A stretch of 64,000 bases of DNA from Pardosa pseudoannulata (GCA_032207245.1 CM063499.1:37846812-37910811); one strand, 5' to 3'. Positions 23,722 to 35,310 are shown, numbered from the stretch's first letter. Numbers and translations: made by a program. The notes: a model not told the origin generated them from the sequence alone.

Positions 23722-24555
23722 ATGTTCCGAAATCAATACGACAATGATGTCACTGTATGGAGCCCTCAAGGAAGGCTTCATCAGGTGGAGTATGCCATGG
23801 AAGCAGTTAAACAAGGATCAGCTACAGTGGGTTTAAAAAACGAGACTCATGCTGTACTTGTTGCTTTAAAGAGAGCCTCATCTGAGTTATCCGCCCATCA
23901 GAAGAAAATAATACCCATTGATAATCATTGTGGAATAGCAATAGCTGGCCTAACTGCTGACGCAAGGTTGTTAAGTAAATATATGCGTTCTGAATGTTTA
24001 ACCAACCGATTTGTACGTGATGCTCCTTTGCCTATTAATAGATTAGTATCCCGTCTCGGAAATAAAATGCAAATTTGTACCCAGCGTTATGATCGTAGAC
24101 CCTATGGTGTTGGTCTGCTTGTTGCCGGTTACGATGATTTAGGCCCTCATGTTTACCAAACATGTCCATCAGCTAATTATTTCGATTGTAAAGCAATGGC
24201 AATAGGAGCTAGGTCTCAGTCAGCCCGTACCTACTTAGAAAAGTATCTTGAAGAATTCAAAACATGCTCTTTAGAAGATTTAGTTAGACATGGGCTTAGA
24301 GCCCTTCGAGAATGCCTTCCCAATGAAGTTGAGTTAAATAACAAAAATGCATCCGTGGCTATTGTAGGTAAAGGTATGGATTTCACAGTCTTTGAAGATG
24401 ATGCTGTTGAACCTTATCTTCAGGCCATTAAGAACGATGAGAGAACTCGACGTGGTCCTCCTGCTGGTGATTCTGCCCCTTCAACAGATAAACCAGATGA
24501 TTCTGAATCACGACCTCAACCAGAAGCAGCAGTCGAAACCATGAGTGTGGACTAA
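23722..24555 (+). CDS. PSMA1: 20S proteasome subunit alpha type-1, intronless
   Basis: PSMA1 (alpha6) is a structural subunit of the outer alpha ring of the 20S proteasome in cytosol and nucleus; alpha subunits gate the chamber and are not proteolytic. The 277-residue product opens [20 protein letters not shown], the diagnostic N-terminal alpha signature, then [19 protein letters not shown], the RRPYGVGLL block, [20 protein letters not shown] and a long acidic, disordered tail (about residues 240-277). Human PSMA1 is 263 residues. I chose the ATG at 23722 because it begins the family-conserved MFRNQYD; an in-frame ATG at 23683 would add 13 unconserved residues. The whole CDS is one exon with no disabled codon. 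AATAAA lies at 24764. No poly-A tract or flanking duplication is visible, so a retrocopy origin is possible but unproven. It is divergent from ELP1. Confidence 0.96.
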   Translation: MFRNQYDNDVTVWSPQGRLHQVEYAMEAVKQGSATVGLKNETHAVLVALKRASSELSAHQKKIIPIDNHCGIAIAGLTADARLLSKYMRSECLTNRFVRDAPLPINRLVSRLGNKMQICTQRYDRRPYGVGLLVAGYDDLGPHVYQTCPSANYFDCKAMAIGARSQSARTYLEKYLEEFKTCSLEDLVRHGLRALRECLPNEVELNNKNASVAIVGKGMDFTVFEDDAVEPYLQAIKNDERTRRGPPAGDSAPSTDKPDDSESRPQPEAAVETMSVD

Positions 24556-24763
24556 CTTTATGTATACTTTCTATTTTCTGGAACATGTTAATTAAAGTTA
24601 AACTATGGATTGATCGAAGTTGATTTGGATTTCAACATTAATGTTTTTTATATTAAAATACTGGTAAATATATCTGGTTTATTGTCTGTTAATTTTTATG
24701 AGTAAGATTTCTGTATTCATTTACCTTCATTTTCATTTCTGCAAAATTTTTCTGGTATGGAGC

Positions 24764-24769
24764 AATAAA
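24764..24769 (+). terminator. AATAAA polyadenylation signal downstream of PSMA1
   Basis: A canonical AATAAA lies 209 bp after the PSMA1 stop in AT-rich sequence. An earlier ATTAAA variant occurs near 24590. Either could set the 3' end. Confidence 0.5.
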
Positions 24770-25598
24770 ATTAAACATTGTTATTTAATGCTTCTGTGAG
24801 TTTTAAAACATCTAATAAGTTTTGGTATCTTAATATTGTATTATGAAATAACTGACTTAATTGATTTTCTAATTTATATATTTCTTTTTTTTTTCTTTCT
24901 CCTAAATTTTTTTTAAATTATAAGTGATTGTAAGTCATTTAAAGTTATTAACATCAAGAAAAATAAATATATAGTTACACATTTTCATGAGTTGTATAAA
25001 AGATACAAGTTTAAAAGGTCATGGGCTAAGTTTATTTTGTAGTGTACTTTAGAAAATTTTCTTGCATATTGGTAAATTAATTTGTTTATGAACATTTATA
25101 TCTGAAACTGGAGATGTAAAAATTTGGAATTTTGAAGAGTTGGGAATTTTGGGAAATAAACCCAGAATTTTGGGAACTTTCGGAAGAAATCACTAACAAT
25201 GTTTACATTTATTTTTTCAACTGTGGCTATATAAGAACTAAGATATTTTTTTTACTTTTGGCAATATATATATATATATATATATTATAAGAAATAATAG
25301 CAATGAGCATTTAAATGATTTTATAGTAGTACTTATGTAATTAATTACCCTGTTAGTCTTATCAAACACATAACTGGTTGCTTCAATTTTAATTGCTAGT
25401 ATAATAATTATATACATTATTTTTTATCATTATTTATTGTGTAAATTGCTTTATGCTAAACTTTTTCCCCTCCTTTTATAATATAAAAATAAATATCTGT
25501 ACAAAAAATAATAAACTTATTTTAAATTCAATGCATATATCATTTAAAGGTGTAATCAAACGACACATGCATTGTGTGTCGAATTCCTACACACACAT

Positions 25599-25640
<42 letters not shown>

Positions 25641-26950
25641 TATCAAAAAAGTATGATTTATGGGTTTTGCGACACTACAGATTATTGCCTAATATTTATG
25701 TAATGATAAAAATAATGGATATTTCTCAAAGGAAAAATATACTCATACTTTCATGCTAAACATGATACCTTGCCAAATATAGTTAGTTAATTCAAATTAT
25801 TCAATTTTTTTTTTCATAGCATATAATAGTTAAATTTTGTGAAAATATCAACTTTTGAGGTCTACAACTAAGACAGGTCTACTTCAAAGAAAGAAAAATG
25901 GTGGTTCTCATTGTGTCACAGGAATTGGGGATTTCAAAATACTTCATAATTCCGATGTTTTGGAAATACTATAACCAAAGAACTTTACCTTTCTTGCTCT
26001 AAAATTGTTAGGTTTTAGTTTACTAAATATTTCAAGAAAAATACATTTATACCAGATTTTCCTTTTTAAGAACAACAGATAAATTTTAGGTTTTCTCAAA
26101 AAGAGTTTTCCTTTTCAGTGAAGGCAATCCTTTCCATAAACAGTATACCAAATTTTTGAGCAGCTGCTATCATTTATGAGGTAGAATCCCAGTTCCGGGG
26201 GGCCTGCCACCATGTTTTTGGCTCTATTTTTGTACAAGTGATCACCAAATTGTCGCCAAGTGATGCTTACAATTTGTGCTTCATTTTGTATTAAGTATAT
26301 ACCCAATTTTAAAACATTTTTTGAACAAAAAAAAAAAAAGTTTGAAATTTTGTTAAGATGAATACAAATTTAAATTTGAATTTTTAATGTATTTAAAGGT
26401 GCTTTTGTACTGTTCATTAAACTAAACAATGCGGAATTTCTGCAATAGGTGCAAAATATAAGCATTAGTTGGTTATATTTATGCAATTATGCTTAAATAT
26501 TTAGTTATATTTATAAAATACAGTTTCTATTTAACGGAACTTTTAAAACTATCAAATAATTATTAAGTAATAAAGTACGTTAAAAATTGCTTTTAGAAAT
26601 TTAGTTTAAAACTGGAGAGAAAACAACAAAGTAATTATTTAAAAAAAAAATTTTTTTAATTCTAAAGAAAATGAAGGGGTTAAATGATTTTTCTTATCCA
26701 AGAAAAGCAAAGGCCCACTTGACATCACTATTGATAATTGGCAAAATAATACAATTTAAAAAACAGTGTCATATACTATAAAATAATATTTTAAAATATT
26801 TCTACTTTGGTATTAAAATTAGATACAATTTGAATAAAAAGTTTTAAAAATATAAATGTGAAATTTAATAAACATTGCACTTACCTAAGTTAGTTATCCC
26901 ATTTGGAGGATACAACTTATTTACTAATATTTGACAGTACAAAAACAAGC
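24770..26950. other. Intergenic AT-rich DNA downstream of PSMA1
   Basis: No supported gene. It contains a short (TA)n at about 25264-25285, a (TA)n(GA)n compound repeat at about 25596-25641 and a poly-A run near 26326. The short open frames here show no family signature. Confidence 0.6.
25596..25641. repeat. (TA)n(GA)n compound microsatellite
   Basis: About 20 bp of TA followed by about 24 bp of GA, just after ACACACA. Confidence 0.93.
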
Positions 26951-26954
26951 TTAA

Positions 26955-27274
26955 CCCTCTGACTGCTCAATTTGTAAACTGAGATCTCTTTAAAAGTTGC
27001 ATATTTTTTGTTGCATAGTTTAAGTATATATATAAGCATACTATCTATAATTCTATTATCTAAGATAACTATAGTTCTAGTCATATAATTCTATTTATTA
27101 CATAATTAAATGTCTAATACTGTATATAATATATTCCACTGGTTAAACTGTGGAAAGGCAAAATGTGCTTCTTAAAAAAAGGAAGAAAAACACATGCCCG
27201 AGAAAATAGTGGGATGAGCAAATTTTGCTACATTTGAATTGTCTGTGGAAATCGCGGGATGAGCAGTCAGAGGA
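26955..27274. mobile_element. piggyBac MITE (320 bp)
   Basis: Flanked by TTAA on both sides (26951-26954, 27275-27278) with inverted ends CCCTCTGACTGCTCA and TGAGCAGTCAGAGGA. Its right-end sequence, reverse complemented, matches the left end of the piggyBac derivative at 41798-42951 (CATCCCGCGATTTCC, then ATGTAGCAAAATTTG), so it is a deletion product of that family. Confidence 0.9.
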
Positions 27275-27469
27275 TTAAATATATTAAAACTTCTCTAACA
27301 ACATTTCAAAAACTTCTCTAACACATGTTCAAAATATGCTTTGAAAATCGTATATAAAACATCACAAAGGCATGATCGAAATGAACAAAGGTGCAAAATG
27401 GAAGCTAGAAAATCCAGATTCAGCAGTCTTGAAGTATTGTTAGTTACAAGAATCAAGTGTTCTTCTACA

Positions 27470-27905
27470 GTGTCATGACAGCTCTGGGTGAGCACTATCC
27501 TTCTCTAGAATTCTATACTAAGTAGTCCAATCTTTGTTCCTTGATTTCCAATAAATTATTCCTTTATTCATTCTCAGTAGAGTCCAACCATCTGAGTTTT
27601 GTCCACCTTTGTTCTGGGTGCCTATTGGTTTAGCCACAAAAACTTTTTTTTTTATCTGTAGTCATTTAATCTGATTATGTATCCAGTCCATCTTAAACTT
27701 TGAATGCTGATGAAATTAACTATATCTTGATTTGTATAAATTCTGTATAATTCATTGTTTGTCCTTCTCCATACACCAATTACCTGAATACCCCAAAAAA
27801 TACTTAAAATTTTTCTTTCAAATATTGATGGTGTTTATCTTTTCTATCAGTGTTCATGTTTCTGCTGAATAGGTTAAGGCAGGTCTTAATAGACACATAT
27901 ATTGT
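27470..27905 (-). pseudogene. RTE/R4-like non-LTR reverse transcriptase, C-terminal relic
   Basis: Minus-strand frames spell, with shifts, LTYSAETWTL, ERKILSIFWGIQ, WRRTNNELYRIYTNQDIVNF, ISIQSLRWTGYIIRLND, KKVFVAKPIGTQ and HPELS. This is the conserved order of the region after the reverse-transcriptase core in the arthropod family often labelled craniofacial development protein 2-like. Frameshifts and stops are present. It is a 5'-truncated dead copy. Confidence 0.75.
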
Positions 27906-28010
27906 TAATTAGGTTTTTTTTAAATGAAATTAGATTTTAAATATTTCTTTAAGTAAAAAAATGATAGCAGCAGTAATTCTGCTATGAAGTTCAACTGATA
28001 TATTGTTTTT

Positions 28011-28402
28011 CAGGGTTCTCATGGTTCTTAAAATCCTTAAAAACTCCTTAATTTTAGCTTTCATTTTTAAGGGCCCTTAAAACTCCTTAATTTTTAAATT
28101 GAAGTGTGATCCCTTTCTCCATCAATGCGATCCACCATCATCACCATTTCCTATCAGTTTTTTTTAGTTACTTTTTTGACCAATAAATAATATTTTGCAT
28201 ACTGAAAAGGTTTAAAGTCAGCTGCCCTTTCCTAATTGCTAACAGTCATGCAGATTTTAATCAAGCAAAGCATGGAGGTTAGGGGGGGTGTTGTAGATAT
28301 TTGAGTTACTTATGGAAGTTTATTTTTACTTGCATTGAATATAATAGAAAAGCCTAAAACTTTCTTCTTTCCCAGGGAACGTTGGGTATAATCAGCTAGT
28401 AT

Positions 28403-28440
<38 letters not shown>

Positions 28441-28786
28441 CAGTCATTTTCAAACCCTCAGAAAGTACTATTTATAATGTTGTTTTTATTCACAATTTAT
28501 TTTTAGTTTAATCACTCAAACTTTAGATGTACATTTTTCAAAATTAGTTTTTGTCAAATAGATTTATTTTATATTAATTTTTAGGCATTTTTAAAAACTT
28601 AATTCTGAAATATTGTAGGGCATTTATTGATTTTTCCTTGTTGGGATCATAATCATTAAAATAGCTTTTCTCAGGAAATAGGGTTTATGTCGTTATGCTG
28701 TGTATTTCAAGTAAGTCCTTATAAAATGTTACTTTGGTCCTTAGAAAGTCCTTAATTTTTGTTCTAGAAAAACAGTGGGAACACTG
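28011..28786. mobile_element. DNA transposon with CAGGGTT termini, second copy (inverted)
   Basis: Reverse-orientation relative of 1152-1995. Blocks such as TAATCAGCTAGTATA, TCAGTCATTT and AATGCCC/GGGCATT match on the opposite strand. Flanked by TTTTT on both sides. Ends are CAGGGTTCTC and GGGAACACTG. Confidence 0.78.
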
Positions 28787-29557
28787 TTTTTTATGTTCAT
28801 TTCAGAACCTTGATATGTAAATTTTTCCATGACTTCAGATCTATAATTGCCTATTTCAAGAAAAGGATGGTTATATTCTAACTTTAAATAAGGAATGTAA
28901 TCTGTTTGGTTAATGTTGAGGTTCATTTTAGAAAATTCAGCTTCTAGAAATATAAATGCCAGTTTAAGTGTCTTTGCCTATTATATGAATATCATCTTCA
29001 AATGCGTAAAAATGCTTTTTTTTTAAAACATTCATTTTATGAGTTTGCTGGTTTTAATTTTGCATTGTTGCAAAATTATGTTTTCATGTTCTAATATTGC
29101 CTTTGCTTAATGCTGCATCAATTTCTTGAAGTTGTACAAGAATAAATTCATAAGTAAAATTATAGAATATGTATGTGAAGCAATATAATTAATACAACAT
29201 AAAAACATTCATTGGAAAGCAAATTCCTTTATTTTCTCTTTAAAACATCATCATAATGAAGCTAAAATTCGATATAGCTTGTTGCCATTTGCAAGATATG
29301 CTGTAATGTGACATGGACACTTTATCAGTCAAACGCTAGCATCTTTCATCCTACTCTGCTCCCAGAGTATTTACTCTCCAAACCTCTCTTTGATGAGTCT
29401 GCAATTTCATTCTGATGGTTCAGTAATTTGCTAATTACATGCGAAAGCCAAAAGAGTGACAATTTTTCATGTTTGTGTTAGTTTCAGGCCAAAAATAGCT
29501 TTTATTTTATTTATTTAAAAAAAGATGAATTTTGAATTTAATAATTGATTGCATTAA

Positions 29558-30189
29558 CCCATTTTAACTCACTGTCTTATCCAAAGGACATATGAAAAAT
29601 AGCAAGTGGAAATCAGTATTTATTTGTTGCGAATATTTTATCAGCTGGAATATGTAGAGGTACGTTTAAGATTCTGCTAGAAACAGTTATGTACCTCCTG
29701 TCCATCACAAAGTCTAGAAACTCCTATTTCCCGTTTTAGTGAGCATAGTTCTTATCTTTTTGCGGTTGCAGAATTCCTTTTCAGTTTGCTTCAGACACTT
29801 AGCTGGGTATTTTGTACGTAAGAGTACTTTCTTTATCATCCTGGTGGTTAAAGTTTTAATAGTAATAGGTTAGTTGCAGAGCATTATTTTTAGTGGGACG
29901 ATACGCATACAATTGATGCGTTATTTCTAACTTTAACTACAACACCATACTGCAGGAAATGCGATAAAATACTTTGTCTGGCTTGCTATAGACCTTTCAA
30001 CCAAGTTTAGTGTTATACTCGACTAAAAATGGTTTTAAAGGGATAAAACTCTTAAAGTGAATAATGAAGTATTATATATACATTGTAAAAGTTTGTGGCT
30101 GGAATTACTTTTCACTAATGAAGATAACTCTGAAATCCGTAAGAGCAAATTTTATCCCCTTCATACCAATGTCCTATGTGGAGGACGGG
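29558..30189 (+). mobile_element. piggyBac-like deletion derivative with C-terminal Cys-rich relic
   Basis: TTAA on both sides (29554-29557, 30190-30193) and related ends CCCATTTTAA and TGGAGGACGGG. Near 29948-30009 the plus strand reads PYCRKCDKILCLACYRPF then a stop after NQV, a CxxC...CxxC arrangement like the zinc-binding tail of piggyBac transposases. The catalytic part is missing. Confidence 0.6.
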
Positions 30190-30243
30190 TTAAATTTCTT
30201 ATATAAAAAATTCAAAAATTTCAAATTATGTTATGTTTAGTCT

Positions 30244-30731
30244 ATTTAGGTTTAATATACTCCAGAAAGTACGATTATTCTCAAATTTGAACATAATAAA
30301 TAATTTGGGATAAAGTGGGTTAATGTACTGCTCTTTCATATTGTGATGACTTCAGTGTTCTCGAGTGAAGAGGTAGCATGAAGAAGGGTCACAATGACGA
30401 TAAAATTGGAAATCACTTTTATTTCTTGAGTAAATACGGCTATATACAAGTGGATTCTAATCTCCCAAAACAAGTCAAATTGGAAAAGATATTTAGGTTT
30501 AATATACTCCAGAAAGTACGATTATTCTCAAATTTGAACATAATAAATAATTTGGGATAAAGTGGGTTAATGTACTGCTCTTTCATATTGTGATGACTTC
30601 AATGTTCTCAAGTGAAGAAGGATCACAGTCATGATAAAATTGGAAATCACTTTTATTTCTTGAGTAAATATGGCTATATACAAGTGGATTCTAATCTCCC
30701 AAAACAAGTCAAATTGCAAAAGATTTTCGCC
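30244..30731. repeat. Tandem duplication, two units of about 247 bp
   Basis: The unit beginning ATTTAGGTTTAATATACTCC occurs at 30244 and again at 30491, continuing with high identity through CAAGTCAAATTG. It repeats the polyadenylation-side end of an LTR-like sequence. Confidence 0.85.
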
Positions 30732-31122
30732 TGCATAACATCACCACGACGATCACAGTCGAAAGAAAAGAGATTAAATAATCTCACACAAGTCGGGGTG
30801 CTTTTCCAGGGTGCAATGCAAACCCAATTTATCCCCCGTTCGGTATCAGAGACTCTGCTGCTCCCTATATGAGCAGACTTTATGAATCTCCCGAACTTAA
30901 TCACTGAAAAGCTGGCTCCAGTCAAAAGACGCGAAAGCGTCAACGAGGTCAAAGCACCTATGTCAAAAAAATGTCGAAAAATTCTAGGCTTTTTATACCT
31001 CCGGGACAGTTACGGTTCCAGTTACCTGGGAACACCAGCTAAGGTTACAGCTAGTTTTTCTTTCAAGCTGAATTCTCATATGAGGCTTCAGATCAGCTGA
31101 TTCCGGTCATTAGTTCTGGACA
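30588..31122 (-). repeat. LTR-like region, minus orientation
   Basis: On the minus strand a TATAAAA box (plus 30991-30997) is followed about 340 bp downstream by AATAAA (plus 30652-30657), the order expected for an LTR. The block is GC-richer than its flanks. A TGTGATGACTTC start occurs at the plus-strand left end. I could not fix both termini or a target duplication. The left end is duplicated (30244-30731). Confidence 0.5.
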
Positions 31123-31162
31123 AAAGGGGGTTTTCAAAATATACATTGGAAGCTGCTTAAGA

Positions 31163-31498
31163 CATTTGTCATGTAGTATATATAATATAGTATATTGTAT
31201 GGCAACAGTTGTAATTACAGACGATATATAAAATCGTCTGTAATTAATAATACTAATAATCGTATGTCTTGCCCACGTGGGTTCGAATCCCATCCTCGTC
31301 ACCAATATTATATTTCAAGATTTTACTGTACAACCATAGTTAATTGTATTCTAAAGAGACAAGATTAAAGCGAAACACCTCATGCATAAACATCTTTATT
31401 CTTAAAGCCCAATTACATTACAACCGCAGACGATTTTATATATCGTCTGTAATTACAACTGTTGCCATACAATACACTATATTATATATACTACATGA
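31163..31498. repeat. Inverted repeat, arms about 75 bp, around a tRNA-Ser fragment
   Basis: The left arm (about 31163-31237) and right arm (about 31427-31498) are near-perfect reverse complements. Each contains ACAGACGATATATAAAATCG or its complement and ends TTGTCATGTAG/CTACATGACAA. The spacer carries the tRNA-like sequence at 31261-31302. Confidence 0.8.
31261..31302 (+). pseudogene. tRNA-Ser 3'-half fragment ending in CCA
   Basis: GTGGGTTCGAATCCCAT forms a perfect T stem-loop, followed by CCTCGTCACCA. The acceptor strand CCTCGTC matches eukaryotic tRNA-Ser (whose 5' strand is GACGAGG), but no GACGAGG or A box lies upstream, so this is a fragment. The encoded CCA suggests copying from a mature tRNA. 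Confidence 0.6.
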
Positions 31499-31499
31499 C

Positions 31500-32515
31500 A
31501 ACATTCTACTTCTGTGGTCTTGATTTTTACAGCTTATCCATAATTGTAAAATTCCTTATTTAAGAAGCTTTACTGTTAAACATTTTCCCATTTAAGCAGT
31601 TTTTCTCCTTTCAACCTCCTTTTAACTGTATTGTGAAACTAATTTTTGAACCAGTAGAAATATGGTTTTTTGTCCCCATGAAACAGGGCAGAAACAAACC
31701 TAGGTGAGCATAGTCCATGGAATTAAGCAATAAGAAATAAAATATTGTATTACTTCAAGAGTAGTTGGGTGCATTCCCAAAAATTTCCTTTGATATTTGA
31801 ACAGGGACAGTCACAATTGCAGGCGATAAATTTGAGAGAAAAGTGCTATTGCAACTAAAACTAACCATACAACTACTATGTAACTAGAAACTTCTCACTC
31901 ATGAATACACATTAAAGGCATATTTTCACACTAAAATAGCCTTTTCATCATTCATTTCAGTTATTACAGATTCTTATTAGTCAAAGATACCTTTTAGATC
32001 CACTAAAACTCTATAGACTGGGAACAAACAGAAATTAGTATGGGAATTATTAAATACTCAGAAGTTCCTAAAGAGTATGCAATGAAGCAAAGCTACCTTT
32101 TTATTAGTTTCTGTTTGGGGCTTTCCAGAGAGTGGTTTAAATAAGATATTTTAAACATCTGCATGAAGATAAAAGCATTAGGCTTTATCTACTGAACAAA
32201 TACTTAAAATTTTTTAATGAAACAGAATTTCTTTTTCATTTAATCGTACTAAATTCTGGACTTGAATTGTGTCAAACCAGTTGGTTATATACAAATTTTT
32301 ATTACAATTTTTAAAAACAATAAAACTAAAAAAAGGAAAATATGAAAATTTGGAAAATAAATTTTTTTTATATTTTAAACAAGAGTGGTGTCAAAAATAT
32401 TCCTCTATATCTCTATCCCTATATATGTAATTAATTTTTCCTGATTTCTCAAGTTTTCCTGCTGAAGATATTTTAATGCTTCAGTCTCTTGGAAAACATT
32501 TTAAGCAGTGTCTAC
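31500..32515. other. AT-rich DNA without identified features
   Basis: I see no supported gene or classified repeat here. The interval ends at a long AT microsatellite. Confidence 0.55.
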
Positions 32516-32517
<2 letters not shown>

Positions 32518-32593
<76 letters not shown>

Positions 32594-32703
32594 ATATGTA
32601 TAGATAGTGTATATATATATATGTATGTATGTATATATATGTATATATATATATATATATATGTATGTATATATATACATATATATATATATATATTTAT
32701 ATG

Positions 32704-32754
<51 letters not shown>

Positions 32755-32823
32755 GTAAAATATATATATATGTTATATAAAAATGTGTGTGTATGTGTGT
32801 TATATATATGTTATTATAATAAA

Positions 32824-32889
<66 letters not shown>

Positions 32890-32896
32890 ATAATAT

Positions 32897-32949
<53 letters not shown>

Positions 32950-33005
32950 TTGTGTGTGTGTGATATATATATATATTATATGTATATAATAAATGTATAT
33001 ATAAA

Positions 33006-33036
<31 letters not shown>

Positions 33037-33066
33037 GTTTATATATATATATATTTATATATATAT

Positions 33067-33104
<38 letters not shown>

Positions 33105-33150
33105 GTGTGTTGTTGGTGGTTTGTGTGTGTGTGTAATATAGAGAAAGAGA
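32518..33150. repeat. Long compound AT/GT/GTAT microsatellite block
   Basis: About 630 bp of alternating AT interrupted by GT runs (for example 32866-32890) and TATG iterations, ending in GAGAAAGAGAGATAGATA. All open frames here are simple Tyr/Ile repeats and are not genes. Confidence 0.95.
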
Positions 33151-33829
33151 GATAGATACAAATATAGAAACTCATTGTTCTGAATAACCTGAGAAATATT
33201 TAAGTAATGCAAAAAATAGTTATATAAAATCCTCAAATATTATTTTCCTTCATGAAATTATTCATGGGTACTACAAAGAGTAGGAGGAAAATTCATACAT
33301 TTTAAAAGAAAATTTGCTTCATTATGTTGCATTTCAAATCACGAATTTGCAAAAAAAAGGTAGGTACCTTTAATCTTATGTTTACTTTAATGTAGATGCA
33401 TTTTCAAAAATGAATAATAGAATATATTTCTGAAACACGCCAATAGATGGCGATACGATACGTCAAACTTACGGATAGGCCATGATTTGAATTTTAATAC
33501 TCAAAATGTCATAGAATAATTATTATCGACAGTTTTATACTGTGTTATGTTGCTTAGTGTTTATGCTTATGTCTAATCAGAGGTAAAATAGGCCCTTAGT
33601 TTCTTTTTAATTAATATTTATTCCAGGTTTCCTTTGCTACATATGTGGATATAAAGGATGAATTGATTAAAAATTTGAGAACCTCTGCTTTAAAAGTTGA
33701 ATGTACGTTTCACTTCTCAAGGTTAAAGTGTGACCGACAGCGTTAATTTCCGTTACACCGAGATTTTTATTTTTATTCATTTATTTTATAAACCGAAAAT
33801 TTTCTCGATTTCTCTCTAAAATTTTCTCT

Positions 33830-34171
33830 TTGCGTTTCCTTTACTCCGTACCAGAAATTAATAAAACAGTACAAAAAATCAAAGTACGTTCAAATAATGG
33901 ATTACGAATAATTGTAATATCGGCTTTAGTTGCTTGTTTAAATACGGAATTAAAAAGCATTGCCACAACTACCTGTTGCATACGTCTGTATCTTCCAGTT
34001 TCCATTTTTATAGACTGGCAACTTTATTCTGACATTTTACTGAATATAGAGTGTGGATTGCAATCAAAAATGGAGGCTCAACTACATGCCGTTACAGTCC
34101 TAAATACAAAATTTGAACATTTTGTAGTTGATCGTTTTGGAGTTATGCCGGACAGTGTCAACACCTCCTAA
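33830..34171 (+). other. Unrecognised 113-codon open frame
   Basis: It opens MRFLYSVPEINKTVQKIKVR and ends in VMPDSVNTS, running into the hairpin at 34160-34262. Codon usage is AT-rich like the background and no domain is recognised. It may be chance. Confidence 0.15.
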
Positions 34172-34177
34172 AGAGTC

Positions 34178-34264
34178 CAATATGGCAGGTACCAACCTTA
34201 ACACTGTCAATACCTCTTTAGGAGGTGTTGACAGTGTTAAGGTGGGTACCTGCCATACTGGATT
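34178..34264. repeat. Long hairpin, arms about 42 bp with almost no loop
   Basis: The left arm holds CCAATATGGCAGGTACC, AACCTTAACACTGTCAA and TACCTC. The right arm is the near-exact complement, GAGGTGTTGACAGTGTTAAG, then GTGGGTACCTGCCAT and ACTGGATT. A further complementary block (AACACCTCCTAAAGA) precedes it at 34160. A related GGTACCAGCCATATTGGAT lies at 4361. Probably the remnant of a foldback MITE. Confidence 0.75.
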
Positions 34265-34299
34265 CTCCAAGTCCAAGTAGTGATGGTTAAACGGGGTAC

Positions 34300-35310
34300 C
34301 TAGGCCGAAGGCCGAATCCCCTGTTGGAAGATATTCGATTCATTACCAGGTGTGCATCTTTAAGTTACAACAACGTTTATTTAATGAGAAAAATATTAAG
34401 AATAAGGGCCCTAACAGTTAAGAATAAGATAAGATTTAAGATAATAATGACTTGTGCGTATAATTGAGGAAAAGTTTCTAGTAGGAGAGAGGAAGTTTAA
34501 AAAGGGGATAGAGAATTTTTATAATGATGCAAGCATAATTTTTTTTTTTAATTTTATACTGGATTCTTCTAATTCTAGTATTCTATTTATTCTTTTGAGA
34601 ATCATCCTGTCTTTGTGATCACACTGATATCTGTGGATCAAGTAAAACAGTATTGGAAATTTAAAATTGAATTAAAAAAAAACATACTGTTGATGACTTC
34701 AGATTGTAAATAGGGAAAAAATAATCATTTTAGACTGTGTGTGTGGATCTTCCCTTATTTTATATTTGTGTTACATAGCTAAAAAATTTAAGTAATTTAA
34801 GCTTCATACTTTTGTTTTATCTTTTTTTTTTGCGTAAGTCAGAAATGCAAAAAGAATTGAAAGACTATTGAAATGCAGAATTGAAAATGCAGAAGTTCCT
34901 AAAAGTCCTTATTTTTTTCTTTGGTCCCTATAGGGACCAAAGGAAAGTTGGTTATTAAATATATATACAGTGGTTTTATTCATAAAACATGCTGAAAATC
35001 AATGTGAGGATATTAATTTCGTCCTATACAGAAAAAAAAAATACAATATTCTCTCTCCACATCAGTCGGAGGATGTCTCACAAAGAGAAAAGAACTTTTC
35101 AGTCTGAGAGTCCCGATGTGAATAACTACAGCTCGTCCCTTCCCTACCAGGAAAATTCGGTTTCAGGAGTGGCCATCTTCCCTCCCCTCTTTTCACCTTT
35201 TCCCTTGGGGTTACCGTAGAGCCCTTGGCTCCTGAACGACGCGGTACCATAATGCTTCCATTTAATTTTTTTTTTTTTTTTTTTTAGTCGTTACGTTTTA
35301 CAAACGCTTG
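34300..35310. repeat. GC-richer LTR-like debris
   Basis: It contains ACAACGTTTATTTAATGAG (34366), whose complement has an AATAAA-type signal, and GC-rich tracts at 35060-35255 unlike the background. This resembles LTR or other retroelement debris. No termini or coding domains could be defined. A poly-T run lies near 35264-35285. Confidence 0.3.

Noticed and set aside
26115..26306. 63-codon minus-strand frame containing MVAGPPELGFYL
   Set aside because: Slightly higher GC but no recognisable domain or splice context.
31093..31305. Minus-strand frame beginning MVTRMGFEPTWA
   Set aside because: The start is antisense to the tRNA-Ser T arm, a well-known source of spurious GFEPT peptides.
32501..33236. 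Long Tyr/Ile-rich open frames on both strands
   Set aside because: They are direct translations of AT/GT microsatellites with no codon bias or start context.
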